DNA of 64,000 bases from Nonomuraea solani. Its GTDB lineage: Bacteria; Actinomycetota; Actinomycetes; Streptosporangiales; Streptosporangiaceae. Below, piece by piece: positions 40,993-54,152 of the stretch. How positions within the stretch are numbered: position 1 is the stretch's first letter; each line of letters starts with the position of its first letter. The position numbers and the translations under genes were made by a program. A model generated the notes under the pieces. The model was not told the origin of the DNA, made no database searches, and worked only from the letters and a program-made list of their open reading frames with translations. Location: the NCBI RefSeq assembly GCF_900108335.1, contig NZ_FNVT01000005.1, forward strand, positions 310,001 to 374,000, given 5' to 3'.

Positions 40993-41658
40993 TCAGACCT
41001 CTCGATTGGTGGTTGTGATGACCCCCTGAGGGTCAGTCATCAAGGCTATCAGCCGGTGGCACACGTCTTGGACACTCGTGTTCACCAAAGTGAGGTCGAA
41101 CTCCGATTCAGCGGCCATCTCGATCCGCCCGGCCTCCAGCCGGCGCGTGATGACGTCTTCCGGCTCGGTGCCGCGCCCGCGCAGCCGCTTCTCCAACTCC
41201 TCCCAGCTCGGGGGGGCCAGGAACACCAGCAGCGCCTCCGGCATGCTGCGCCGCACCTGCCTGGCGCCTTCGAGGTCGATCTCGAGCAGCGTCGGCACGC
41301 CGTCGGCGAGCTTCTTCAGCACCGGCTCGCGCGGCGTGCCGTAGCGGTTGCCCGCGAACTCCGCCCATTCGAGCAGCTCGCCCGACTCCACGAGCCGGTC
41401 GAACTCCTCGCCGTCGGCGAAGTAGTAGTGGACCCCGTGGACCTCGCCGGGCCGGGGCCTCCTGGTTGTCACCGAGACCGACAGCCACACCGCGGGGTGT
41501 GCCCGCCGGAGCTCGGCGACGACCGTGGACTTACCGACGCCCGACGGCCCTGAAAGGACCGTCAGCCGCCTTTCGCTCAAGGGCGGGAAGCCGACCTCCT
41601 TCCCCGATCCGACCGCCTCATAGGCATTGACTTCGCCGGACCAGGACCTGTCGGTCAC
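40993..41658 (-). CDS. gmk: Guanylate kinase
   Basis: A 221-residue kinase that phosphorylates GMP to GDP. The P-loop is TVLSGPSGVGKSTVVAELRR; the GMP site is VSVTTRRPRPGEVHGVHYYF and LLEWAEFAGNRYGTP. The first 25 residues before the P-loop are a variable extension. Standard partner of rpoZ and coaBC. GTG start. Confidence 0.96.
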   Translation of the reverse strand: MTDRSWSGEVNAYEAVGSGKEVGFPPLSERRLTVLSGPSGVGKSTVVAELRRAHPAVWLSVSVTTRRPRPGEVHGVHYYFADGEEFDRLVESGELLEWAEFAGNRYGTPREPVLKKLADGVPTLLEIDLEGARQVRRSMPEALLVFLAPPSWEELEKRLRGRGTEPEDVITRRLEAGRIEMAAESEFDLTLVNTSVQDVCHRLIALMTDPQGVITTTNREV

Positions 41659-41701
41659 TTCCTACCCCCTGTTGAACCTGCGCTTTCGTGTGGAACCGAG
41701 A

Positions 41702-42025
41702 TTAGCTCTCGTTGCCACCGAACTCGCGCTCGAGGGAGGCCCTCTGGTTCGCGCCGAGACCCCGCACGCGGCGGGACTCGGCAATGGCAAGCCGCTCCAT
41801 GAGCTGCTTGGCGCGGACCTTGCCCACGCCGGGGAGCGATTCCAACAAAGCCGACACCTTCATCTTGCCGATGACGTCGTCGGTCTGCCCATCCTTGAGC
41901 ACCTCAGCCAGAGAAACCGCGCCATGCTTAAGCCGGTTCTTGACCTCGGCACGCTCTTTACGGGCCTTGGCAGCCTTTTCCAGGGCTGCGGCGCGCTGCT
42001 CAGGGGTCAGGGGAGGAAGAGCCAC
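41702..42025 (-). CDS. Actinobacterial integration host factor (mIHF)
   Basis: A 107-residue nucleoid-associated protein of the mIHF family, unrelated in fold to enterobacterial IHF. The N terminus is a long charged helix (MALPPLTPEQRAAALEKAAK), and the DNA-binding helix-two-turn-helix part is VSALLESLPGVGKVRAKQLM followed by RRVRGLGANQRASLEREF. It bends and compacts DNA and is normally essential. The GTG at 42025 follows GAGGTGA. A dyad overlaps its predicted -10 (see 42147-42177). Confidence 0.95.
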   Translation of the reverse strand: MALPPLTPEQRAAALEKAAKARKERAEVKNRLKHGAVSLAEVLKDGQTDDVIGKMKVSALLESLPGVGKVRAKQLMERLAIAESRRVRGLGANQRASLEREFGGNES

Positions 42026-42146
42026 GCCGGGTCACCTCGAATTTCTGTCGATGTACTCGGACGGGAAGGGAAACTAGCTGGTCATCGCCCCCTAAGCAAC
42101 GTCAAGCGCGGTTTCTCTCCTCACAAAATCCACTTCATCACTCTGC

Positions 42147-42177
42147 GTGATTGTAAAATCACATTGTGCTGATCAAA
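42147..42177 (-). promoter_or_regulatory. mIHF promoter with overlapping dyad
   Basis: On the minus strand TTTGAT (42177-42172) and TACAAT (42155-42150) are 16 bases apart. The perfect inverted repeat GTGATT-N4-AATCAC (42147-42162) covers the -10, which suggests repressor control. The leader would be about 115-120 bases. Confidence 0.6.
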
Positions 42178-42850
42178 TCGCCCTCACTTCAGCCTTCGCG
42201 CGTCGGCGCGCGCCGGTGTCGTGAAACGCATCGATGATCACATTCCCGCCAGCGACCGATGACCGAAACCCCCTCCGCACCAGGGCCGAAACCGGAATCC
42301 CGAAGGGTGCGCGAGGGCCGCGAAGATGGTTTATGATCTTGGGAGCGAGGCACGTTCCAAGGCACCCGCCTGACTGCTGTCAGACACCCCTCTGACAAAC
42401 CAGGCCACCGAAGCGGCCGAACGGACCACAGTCGCCCATGCGACGACGTCCGGCCGGCGAGGACGGCGGGGGTGACGATGGTCAAGGTGTCCCTGCGAAC
42501 GAGCCTGACGGCTCACGACGACCGAGGCCGACGTGAGCGTTGACCACGCGCGGGGCCAAAGGTGACGGCTCACGACGGCCGCAACAAGGGCCAGGGCGGC
42601 GGTTCGCCACGGCCGGGGCCCACTGGGCGCTTCGTCACGGCGAGCGCCACGTGAGCCTTCACGACCGGCCATGACGGACGGGAACCGGCGTCGGCGCGTG
42701 CGGGTATGCCGGCATGCCGTAAAGGATGTTCCCGGCGAATAATGCCATCGCAGGAGAAATGCCACGGCGCCGCTGAAAGAACACCACCAGAAAACGCCGC
42801 AGAACAATCAAAGCGCCGAACCGAGAAAAGCCGAATCGCCGTGAAAAACG
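42178..42850. other. Intergenic region with a possible structured RNA
   Basis: No convincing protein gene is found in this gap of about 670 bases. A TATGAT element at 42332-42337 precedes a nested hairpin at 42369-42404 (CCTG ... TGTCAG ... CTGACA ... CAGG) on the plus strand. TGACGGCTCACGACG occurs at about 42506 and 42563. From 42730 to 42850 the DNA is A-rich on the plus strand, so T-rich downstream of pyrF; I saw no strong terminator stem. Confidence 0.5.
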
Positions 42851-43543
42851 TCAGCCGGCGCGGCGCAGCGAGGCGGCGATGGCGGCGGCGGTGGCCCCCG
42901 GGTCCGGGGAGCCCGTGATGGGGCGGCCGATCACCAGCAGGTCCGCCCCGTCCGCCAGCGCCTGCTCCGGCGTCGCCACACGCACCTGGTCCTGCGTCGC
43001 GGCCCCCGTGGGCCGCACGCCGGGCGTGATGAGCGTGATCTCCTTCCCCACCTCCGCCCGCACCGCCGACACCTCGTTGGGCGAGCACACGAGCGCCGTC
43101 GCCCCCGCCTCGACCGACAGCGCCGCCAGCCGGCGCACGGCGTCGTCGGCGGGCCCGGCGAGACCGATCTCACCCAGGTCCGCCTCCGTCAGGGACGTCA
43201 GGATGGTCACGGCGGCGATCTTGGTGTGCGGCGCGGCCTCCACGGCGGCCCTGATCATCGCGGACCCGCCGGCCGCGTGCACCGTGAGGATCGCGGGCCG
43301 CAGCCGGGCCACCGCGCGCGCGGCGCCCGCCACGGTGTTGGGGATGTCGTGCAGCTTGAGGTCGAGGAACACCTGCACGCCGCTCGCGCCCCGCACCGAG
43401 GCGATCACGTCGGGCCCGTAGCGCAGATAGAGCTCCAGGCCCACCTTGACCGTGCTGACGTGCGGCGTCACCACGGCGGCCCATCGGGCGGCGGTCTCCA
43501 GGTCGGGGGCGTCGAGGGCGACGGCGATGGGTGCGGGAGTCAA
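42851..43543 (-). CDS. pyrF: Orotidine 5'-phosphate decarboxylase
   Basis: A 230-residue TIM-barrel enzyme that makes UMP. Active-site residues are seen in IAVALDAPDLETAARWA, STVKVGLELYLRYGPDV and VFLDLKLHDIPNT (the Asp-Lys-His-Asp core); LITPGVRPTGAATQDQVRVA and ADLLVIGRPITGSPDP form the phosphate site. TTG start with AGGAG upstream. Last gene of the pyr operon. Confidence 0.96.
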   Translation of the reverse strand: MTPAPIAVALDAPDLETAARWAAVVTPHVSTVKVGLELYLRYGPDVIASVRGASGVQVFLDLKLHDIPNTVAGAARAVARLRPAILTVHAAGGSAMIRAAVEAAPHTKIAAVTILTSLTEADLGEIGLAGPADDAVRRLAALSVEAGATALVCSPNEVSAVRAEVGKEITLITPGVRPTGAATQDQVRVATPEQALADGADLLVIGRPITGSPDPGATAAAIAASLRRAG

Positions 43544-43559
43544 GACGTGCTCTCCTGGG

Positions 43560-44537
43560 TCAAGATGTGCCTTCTTCGGAATCGACGAGCAGGTGCCGGG
43601 GAGCGCTCCCCGGCGGGCGGTGCGCCAGGCCGACGGCGTCGGCCAGCCGCTGGAAGCCGCGAGCCCTCAGAAGGTCCTCCAGCTCGCGTTCGATGCGCAG
43701 GCAGGCATAGGGGTCGTGGAACAGCGCCGTGCCCACACCGACCACACAGGCGCCCGCCAGGACGAGCTGGAAGGCGTCCCTGCCGGTCATCACGCCGCCG
43801 ATGCCGATCAGGGGCACTCCGGGGAGGGCCGCGTGGACCTGCCAGACGCACCGGACGGCCAGCGGCAGGATCGCCGGCCCCGACAACCCGCCGGTGACGG
43901 CGGCGAGCGAGGGGCGCAGCGCCTCGGTGTCGATGGCCATGCCCAGCGGATTGTTGATCATGGATAGCGCGTCGGCCCCGGCGTCCACGCAGGCCCGGGC
44001 GACGGAGACGATGTCGGCCACGTCGGGGGCGAGCTTGGCGATGACGGGGACGTCGTAGCGCATGATGGAGCGTACGGAGGCGATCACCTCGGCGGCGTGG
44101 CTGCCCTCGCGCGCGAACACGCGCCCGCGATCCTCCATGTTCGGGCAGGAAAGGTTGACCTCCAGCGCGGTGACCCCGGGCGCGTCGGCGAGCCTGCGGG
44201 CCAGTTCGGAGTATTCGGCGACGGTGCCACCGCCGATCGAGACGATGGTCTTGATGCCCCGCTGCGCCAGCCAGGGCAGCTCGCGCTCCAGGAAGGCGTC
44301 GATGCCCGGCCCCTGCAGCCCGACGGCGTTGAGCATGCCCGAGGGCGTCTCGGCCATCCGCGGCGTGGGCCGTCCCGCGCGCGGGGCCATGGTGATCGAG
44401 CGGGTGGTCAGCGCGCCGAGCCGGTGCAGGTCGAAGAACTGGGCCAGCTCCCGCCCCGATGAGGCGCAGCCGGCAGCGGTGGTGATGGGGTTCGTGAGTT
44501 CCACGTGCGCCAGAAATGTACGCATATCAACTGACAT
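43560..44537 (-). CDS. pyrD: Dihydroorotate dehydrogenase B, catalytic subunit
   Basis: A 325-residue class 1B enzyme oxidising dihydroorotate to orotate with FMN and passing electrons to PyrK. It shows NPITTAAGCASSGRELAQFF, the active-site loop LEVNLSCPNMEDRG with the class 1 Cys, DVPVIAKLAPDVADIVSVA and IGIGGVMTGRDAFQLVLAGA. The ATG at 44537 is chosen because similarity includes MSVDMRTFLA; it overlaps the pyrK stop, and an ATG at 44525 is possible. Absence of a membrane N terminus and the adjacent pyrK exclude class 2. Confidence 0.94.
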   Translation of the reverse strand: MSVDMRTFLAHVELTNPITTAAGCASSGRELAQFFDLHRLGALTTRSITMAPRAGRPTPRMAETPSGMLNAVGLQGPGIDAFLERELPWLAQRGIKTIVSIGGGTVAEYSELARRLADAPGVTALEVNLSCPNMEDRGRVFAREGSHAAEVIASVRSIMRYDVPVIAKLAPDVADIVSVARACVDAGADALSMINNPLGMAIDTEALRPSLAAVTGGLSGPAILPLAVRCVWQVHAALPGVPLIGIGGVMTGRDAFQLVLAGACVVGVGTALFHDPYACLRIERELEDLLRARGFQRLADAVGLAHRPPGSAPRHLLVDSEEGTS

Positions 44538-45378
44538 GTCGTGCACCGCCCCCGGGGGCGCCGAGCGCGTCGAACGGGATCGTTCCCACGTCCTCGAACC
44601 GCACCCGCTCCCCCCGGAACACCGGCCCCTCCGCGCACGCCCTGACCATCCTGGTCACCCCGTCGTCGCCGATGACGGGCAGCACGCACGTCATGCACAC
44701 CCCGATCCCGCAGGCCATCGACTCCTCGACGGCCACCTGCACCGGGATGTCGAACTCCATCGCCACCGCCGTCACCGCCCGCAGCGTCTCCATGGGCGCG
44801 CAGGCGTAGACGGCGTCGGCCCGCGTGTCGGCGATCACCGACGGCAGCGCGTCGGTGACCTTGCCGCGCAGCCCGAGCGAGCCGTCCTCGGTGGTCAGCG
44901 TGGTCGTCTCGGCCATCCTGCGGGCCCGCATCGCGCCGAACACCCGCTCGGCCCCGGACCCGCCGAGCACGAAGTCGACCCGGCAGCCCCGCTCCAGCAG
45001 CGCGTCGGCCAGCGGGAACAGCACGGCCGAGCCGTATTCGGCGCCGACGAGCACGCAGTGCACGGGGTCGCGCGGCAGCGGGAAGGGCCGGCCCAGCGGC
45101 CCGACCAGGTCGAGCGTGTCACGGGCGCGCCGCTCGGCCAGCCAGGACGTGCCGGGCCCGCCGGTGGTGAAGACGAGCTCGACCGTGCCGCCGTAGTCGG
45201 ACTTCACGTCGTGGATGGAGAACGCGCGGCGCGTCACCATCGACGTGTGCGATCCGCCGACCGCCACGGAGACGAAGTGACCGGGGCGGTAGCGCTCGGC
45301 TATGCCGGGCGCCACCACCGTCAGCGCATGGTAGGCGTCGACCCGGCGCGTCGTCAGCACCGTGCCCGTCACCTGCAC
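44527..45378 (-). CDS. pyrK: Dihydroorotate dehydrogenase B, electron-transfer subunit
   Basis: A 283-residue FAD and [2Fe-2S] protein linking PyrD to NAD. The FAD region has VTRRAFSIHDVKSDYGGTVE; the NAD region has HCVLVGAEYGSAVLFPLADA; the cluster cysteines are in VEESMACGIGVCMTCVLPVI and VRACAEGPVF. Length and motifs are normal. GTG start, overlapping pyrD downstream. Confidence 0.94.
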   Translation of the reverse strand: MQVTGTVLTTRRVDAYHALTVVAPGIAERYRPGHFVSVAVGGSHTSMVTRRAFSIHDVKSDYGGTVELVFTTGGPGTSWLAERRARDTLDLVGPLGRPFPLPRDPVHCVLVGAEYGSAVLFPLADALLERGCRVDFVLGGSGAERVFGAMRARRMAETTTLTTEDGSLGLRGKVTDALPSVIADTRADAVYACAPMETLRAVTAVAMEFDIPVQVAVEESMACGIGVCMTCVLPVIGDDGVTRMVRACAEGPVFRGERVRFEDVGTIPFDALGAPGGGARHVS

Positions 45379-45416
45379 CGGAGTGCCGGCCAGACGTCTT
45401 CACCTCCCGTGCGGGG

Positions 45417-48690
<3,274 letters not shown>

Positions 48691-48704
<14 letters not shown>

Positions 48705-49896
48705 GGCTCATGACCTCGCAAAACTCGTCGAAAAGGTAAGCGGCGTCGTGCGGCCCGGCCGCGGCCTCGGGGTGGTACTGGACGCTGAAGGCCCGCCCGT
48801 CGAGCAGCCTCAGGCCCTCCACGCAGCGGTCGTTGAGGTTGACGTGGCTGACCTCGGCCGGCCCGTAGGGGGTCTCGAACGGCCCGTCGAGCGGCGCGTC
48901 CACCGCGAACCCGTGGTTGTGCGCCGAGATCTCGACCTTGCCGGTGCGTACGTCCTGGACCGGCTGGTTGACCCCGCGGTGCCCGTAACGCAGCTTGTAC
49001 GTGGACAGCCCCAGCGCCCTGCCGAAGATCTGGTTGCCGAAGCAGATGCCGAAGAACGGCAGCCCGGCCCCCAGCACCCTCTGGAGCGCGGTGACGTCCA
49101 CGGTGGCGGGGTCGCCCGGCCCGTTGGACAGGAACACCCCATCGGGCCCGACCGCCATGATCTGCTCGAACGTGGCGTCCGCGGGCAGCACGTGCACCTC
49201 GCAGCCGCGCTCGGCCATCCGGTGCGGCGTCATGCCCTTGATGCCCAGGTCAACGGCCGCGACCGTGAAGCGCTTGGCGCCGATGGCGGGCACGACGTAG
49301 GACTCGGTGGTGGTCACCTCGGCGGCCAGGGACGCGCCCTCCATGCGGGGCGCTCGCCGTACGCGCTCGACGAGGTCCTCGACCGGCTCGGACGGCGCGC
49401 TGAAGATGCCGGCGCGCATGGCGCCGCGCTCGCGCAGGTGGCGGGTGAGCGCGCGGGTGCCGGAGATGGCGATGCCGACGACGCCCTGCTCCTTGAGGTA
49501 GTCGTCGAGCGAGCGGTCGGCCCGCCAGTTGGAGACCACGCGGGACGGCTCGCGCACGACGTAGCCGGCCACCCAGACACGGCGGGACTCCGGGTCCTCG
49601 TCGTTGACGCCCGTGTTGCCGATGTGCGGCGCCGTCATGGCGACGATCTGCCGGTGGTAGGACGGATCCGTGAGGGTCTCCTGATAGCCGGTCATGCCGG
49701 TGTTGAAGACCATCTCGCCGAACGTCTCACCGCCGGCGCCGTAGGAGGATCCGTGGAAGACACGGCCGTCCTCCAGGACGAGCACCGCTCCTCGGGGGGC
49801 TTCGCCCCCCAAGTGCCCCCCGAAAAACTTGGTGCCGCCGCGCGGCTCGGTCTTTGCCACGTCGGCGGAGCCGACGTCGGCAGAGCTGTCGTTCAA
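48691..49896 (-). CDS. carA: Carbamoyl phosphate synthase small (glutaminase) subunit
   Basis: A 401-residue glutamine amidotransferase. The N-terminal domain contains VLVLEDGRVFHGSSYGAGGE and VFNTGMTGYQETLTDPSYHR; the class I GATase triad is in LPFFGICFGNQIFGRALGL (Cys), SAHNHGFAV and SVQYHPEAAAGPHDA (His, Glu). The TTG start overlaps the pyrC stop (TTGA). About 36 residues precede the conserved AVLVLEDG, more than usual; a GTG at 49785 (GAGGAG 2 bases upstream) is an alternative, and a G6/C6 hairpin lies between them. Confidence 0.94.
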
Positions 49897-51172
49897 ACCA
49901 GCTTCCCTTCGAGAACGGTCGGCCTGCCGCGCAGGAACGTGGCCGTGACCCGGCCCGGCAGCGTCATCCCCTCATATGGGGTGTTCCTGCTCTTGGACGC
50001 GAAGGCGGAGGGGTCGACCTTGGTACGCACGGACGGGTCGTAGAGCGTGATGTTGGCCGGTGCGCCCACGTCCAGCGCCTGTCCCTGCCCGGCCAGGCGG
50101 CCGATACGCGCGGGCACGACGGACATGCGCTCGGCGACGCCCGCCCAGTCGAGCAGGCCCGTCTCCACCATGGCCTCCTGGACGACGCTGAGCGCGGTCT
50201 CGAGGCCGACCATGCCCATGGCCGCCGCCGACCACTCGGTCTCCTTGTCCTCGACCGGGTGCGGCGCGTGGTCGGTGGCGACGATGTCGATCGTGCCGTC
50301 GGCCAGCGCGGCGCGCAGCGCCTCGACGTCGGCGCGGGTGCGCAGCGGCGGGTTGACCTTGTAGATCGGGTTGTACGCGCCCACCGGCGACTCCTCGACC
50401 AGGTCGTCGGTCAGGAGCAGGTGGTGCGGGGTGACCTCGGCGGTGATGTTCCAGCCCTTGGACTTGGCCCAGCGCAGGATCTCGACCGAGCCTGCCGTGG
50501 AGACGTGGCAGACGTGCAGCCGGGAGCCGACATGGGCGGCCAGCAGGCAGTCGCGGGCGATGATCGCCTCTTCGGCGACGGCCGGCCAGCCGGTGAGGCC
50601 GAGCCTGCCGGAGATGACGCCCTCGTTCATCTGGGCGCCGGAGGTGAGCCTGGGCTCCTGGGCGTGCTGGGCGATGACGCCGTCGAACGCCTTGACGTAT
50701 TCCAGGGCGCGGCGCATGAGCACGGCGTCGTCCACGCACTTGCCGTCGTCGGAGAAGACGCGCACGCGGGCGGCGGAGTCGGCCATCGCGCCCAGCTCGG
50801 CGAGCTGCTTGCCCTCCAGGCCGACGGTGACGGCGCCGACCGGGTGGACGTCGCAGTGCGCGAACTCGCGGCCGAGCCGCCACACCTGCTCGACCACGCC
50901 GGCGGTGTCGGCGACGGGCGAGGTGTTGGCCATGGCGTGCACGGCGGTGTAGCCGCCGCGGGCCGCGGACTGGGTGCCGGTCTGGACGGTCTCGGCGTCC
51001 TCGCGGCCGGGCTCGCGCAGGTGCGTGTGCAGGTCGACGAGCCCGGGCAGCGCGATCGCGCCGCCGCCCTCGACGGCCTCCCCCTCGAACCCTTGCCCGA
51101 TCTCGGCGATCACACCGCCGGAGATCCGGATGTCCACCGGCTCGCCGCCCAAAATCCGGACATTCTTGATGA

Positions 51173-51176
<4 letters not shown>
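49893..51176 (-). CDS. pyrC: Dihydroorotase
   Basis: A 427-residue class I dihydroorotase closing carbamoyl aspartate to dihydroorotate. The zinc site is LVDLHTHLREPGREDAETV; other signatures are VRVFSDDGK, ITAEVTPHHLLLTDD, IYKVNPPLRTRADVEALR and IVATDHAPHPVEDKETEW. GTG start overlapping the pyrB stop (GTGA). Confidence 0.96.
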
Positions 51177-52086
<910 letters not shown>

Positions 52087-52090
<4 letters not shown>

Positions 52091-52632
52091 CCGGCCTCTC
52101 CCTTCATCAGCAGCACGGCGTCGCGCCCGTCGATCTCCTGGAGGTAGACCTTGACCTTCTCGCTCTTGGCCGTGGGGAGGTTCTTCCCGACGTAGTCGGC
52201 GCGGATGGGCAGCTCGCGGTGGCCGCGGTCGACCAGCGTGGCCAGTTGTACGGCGGTGGGGCGGCCGAGGTCGTTGAGCGCGTCGAGCGCGGCGCGGACG
52301 GTGCGGCCGGAGTAGAGGACGTCGTCGACGAGCACCACGACCTTGTCGTCGATGCCGTCGGGCGGCAGCTCGGTGCGGCCGAGCGGCCTGGCGGGGCCGC
52401 GCCTCAGGTCGTCGCGGTACATCGTGATGTCGATCGAGCCGACGGGGATCTTGACGCCTTCGAACCGCTCGATGCGGTCGCCGAGCCGGCGGGCCAGCGT
52501 GGCGCCGCGAGTCGGGATGCCGAGGAGGACGACGTCACCGGCGCCCTTGGTGCGCTCGAGGATCTCGTGCGCGATGCGGGTCAGGGCCCGGTGGATGTCC
52601 GGGGCCTCGAGAACGGCCCGGGAATCGGACAT
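52087..52632 (-). CDS. pyrR: PyrR regulator / uracil phosphoribosyltransferase
   Basis: A 181-residue bifunctional RNA-binding regulator. The PRPP-binding loop is VVVLVDDVLYSGRTVRAALD; other signatures are GIPTRGATLARRL and VGSIDITMYRDDL. PyrR binds a specific leader hairpin when UMP/UTP is abundant. The ATG at 52632 is preferred over a GTG at 52647 because GGTGAG lies 7 bases upstream and the longer form would overlap the PyrR RNA loop. First gene of the pyr operon. Confidence 0.95.
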
Positions 52633-52646
52633 GGCGAATCTCACCA

Positions 52647-52679
52647 CCTTTCCCGCCTCACGGGACGGGTCTTAAAAGG
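52647..52679 (-). promoter_or_regulatory. PyrR-binding RNA loop in the pyr leader
   Basis: Transcribed leftwards, the leader forms CCUUU/AAAGG and CCCG/CGGG stems separated by a purine-rich 5' bulge (UAAGA) and capped by UCCCGUGAGG. That loop fits the PyrR-recognition consensus UCCNGNGAGG exactly. The hairpin ends just before the GGTGAG ribosome site of pyrR, with no attenuator terminator behind it, so control is probably translational, as described for mycobacterial PyrR. A TACTGT -10 at 52701-52696 could supply the transcript. Confidence 0.82.
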
Positions 52680-52895
52680 GTGTTGGTCGGGACACACAGT
52701 ACCAGGGGCTACCAGCTACAACGCGAGCGGCCTCCCGTCGCGCCCACACGGGGAGCGACCGGCCGGTCTGCGTCGGTGATCAGCAAAATTCCGGCCGCCG
52801 CCGTGTCAACCCGCCGCGCGCGGGGCACGACTCAGGGGTCCAGAGGACGCGCCGGGGGGCGTGACTTCCGCCTCCTCGCGGGGGATAGAGCAGAG

Positions 52896-54140
52896 ATGAC
52901 ATTCCATGTTGGTTCCGAGGTCGGGCACCTGCGTCAAGTCCTCCTGCACAAACCCGACCTGGCGCTGAAGCGGCTGACCCCGAGCAGCAAGGACGACTTC
53001 CTCTTCGACGACGTGCTGTGGGTCCAGCGCGCGATCGAGGAGCACGAGGAGTTCCAGCGGGTGCTCACCGCCCGGGGCATCCGCGTCCACCTGCTGGCCG
53101 ACCTGCTGCGCGAGACGGTCGACATCCCCGAGGCGCGCAAGCACATCCTCGACGCGGTCGTCGACGAGCGCTGGCTGGGCCCGGTGGCGATCGACGACAT
53201 CCGCAACACGCTCGACGGCATGGACGCGGCGACCCTGCAGCTCTACCTGACCGGCGGCATCACCAAGCGCGAGCTGGTCGAGATGGGCTGCGAGCCCCAG
53301 GCGGTGACCTTCCACACCACGGCCGACGACGACTTCATCCTGCCGCCGCTGCCCAACCACCTGTTCACCCGCGACACGTCCTGCTGGATCTACGACGGCG
53401 TGTCGATCAACGCGATGAAGAAGAAGGCCCGCATGCGGGAGACGGTCAACATGGAGGCCGTCTACATGTACCACCCGACGTTCGCGGGCGGCTTCAACCG
53501 GCCGGGCCAGGGCGGCTACCACTGCTGGATGCCGGGCCGCTCGGTCGCGCCGGCGACCATGGAGGGCGGCGACGTCCTGGTGCTCGGCCGGGGCGCGGTG
53601 CTGATCGGGATGAGCGAGCGCACCCAGCCGCAGGCGGTCGAGATGCTGGCGCAGCGGCTGTTCAGGGCCGGTTCGGCGAGCCGGATCGTGGCGGTCGACA
53701 TGCCGAAGGCGCGGGCGTTCATGCATCTCGACACCGTGATGACGATGCTGGACGTGGGCGTGTTCACCAAGTACGCCGGGCTGGGCATGCTGCCGTCGTA
53801 CACGATCGAGCCCGGCGCGACCAGCAAAGAGCTCAAGGTCACCGACCACCCGCCACAAGACATGCACAAGGCCATCGCGCACGCTCTCGACCTGCCGGAG
53901 ATTACCGTCCTGACCCCCACCCAGGACGTGTACGCCGCCGAGCGGGAGCAGTGGGACGACGGCTGCAACGGGCTGGCGCTGGAGCCCGGCGTGGTGGTCG
54001 CCTACGAGCGCAACACCACCACCAACAACTTCCTGCGCGACCACGGCATCGAAGTGATCACCATCAGGGGCAGCGAGCTGGGCCGGGGGCGCGGAGGGCC
54101 GCGCTGCATGAGCTGCCCGCTCGAGCGCGACGGAGTCTAG
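52896..54140 (+). CDS. arcA: Arginine deiminase
   Basis: A 414-residue enzyme converting arginine to citrulline and ammonia. It begins MTFHVGSEVGHLRQVLLHKP, has NHLFTRDTSCWIYDGVSINA, ATMEGGDVLVLGRGAVLIGM, the His motif FMHLDTVMTMLDVGVF and the catalytic Cys in GRGGPRCMSCPLER. The ATG at 52896 follows GGGGGA; upstream open frame lacks similarity. It leads arcA-arcC-permease-usp and is divergent from the pyr operon. Confidence 0.96.
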   Translation: MTFHVGSEVGHLRQVLLHKPDLALKRLTPSSKDDFLFDDVLWVQRAIEEHEEFQRVLTARGIRVHLLADLLRETVDIPEARKHILDAVVDERWLGPVAIDDIRNTLDGMDAATLQLYLTGGITKRELVEMGCEPQAVTFHTTADDDFILPPLPNHLFTRDTSCWIYDGVSINAMKKKARMRETVNMEAVYMYHPTFAGGFNRPGQGGYHCWMPGRSVAPATMEGGDVLVLGRGAVLIGMSERTQPQAVEMLAQRLFRAGSASRIVAVDMPKARAFMHLDTVMTMLDVGVFTKYAGLGMLPSYTIEPGATSKELKVTDHPPQDMHKAIAHALDLPEITVLTPTQDVYAAEREQWDDGCNGLALEPGVVVAYERNTTTNNFLRDHGIEVITIRGSELGRGRGGPRCMSCPLERDGV

Positions 54141-54152
54141 AGGGGGGCCGCC

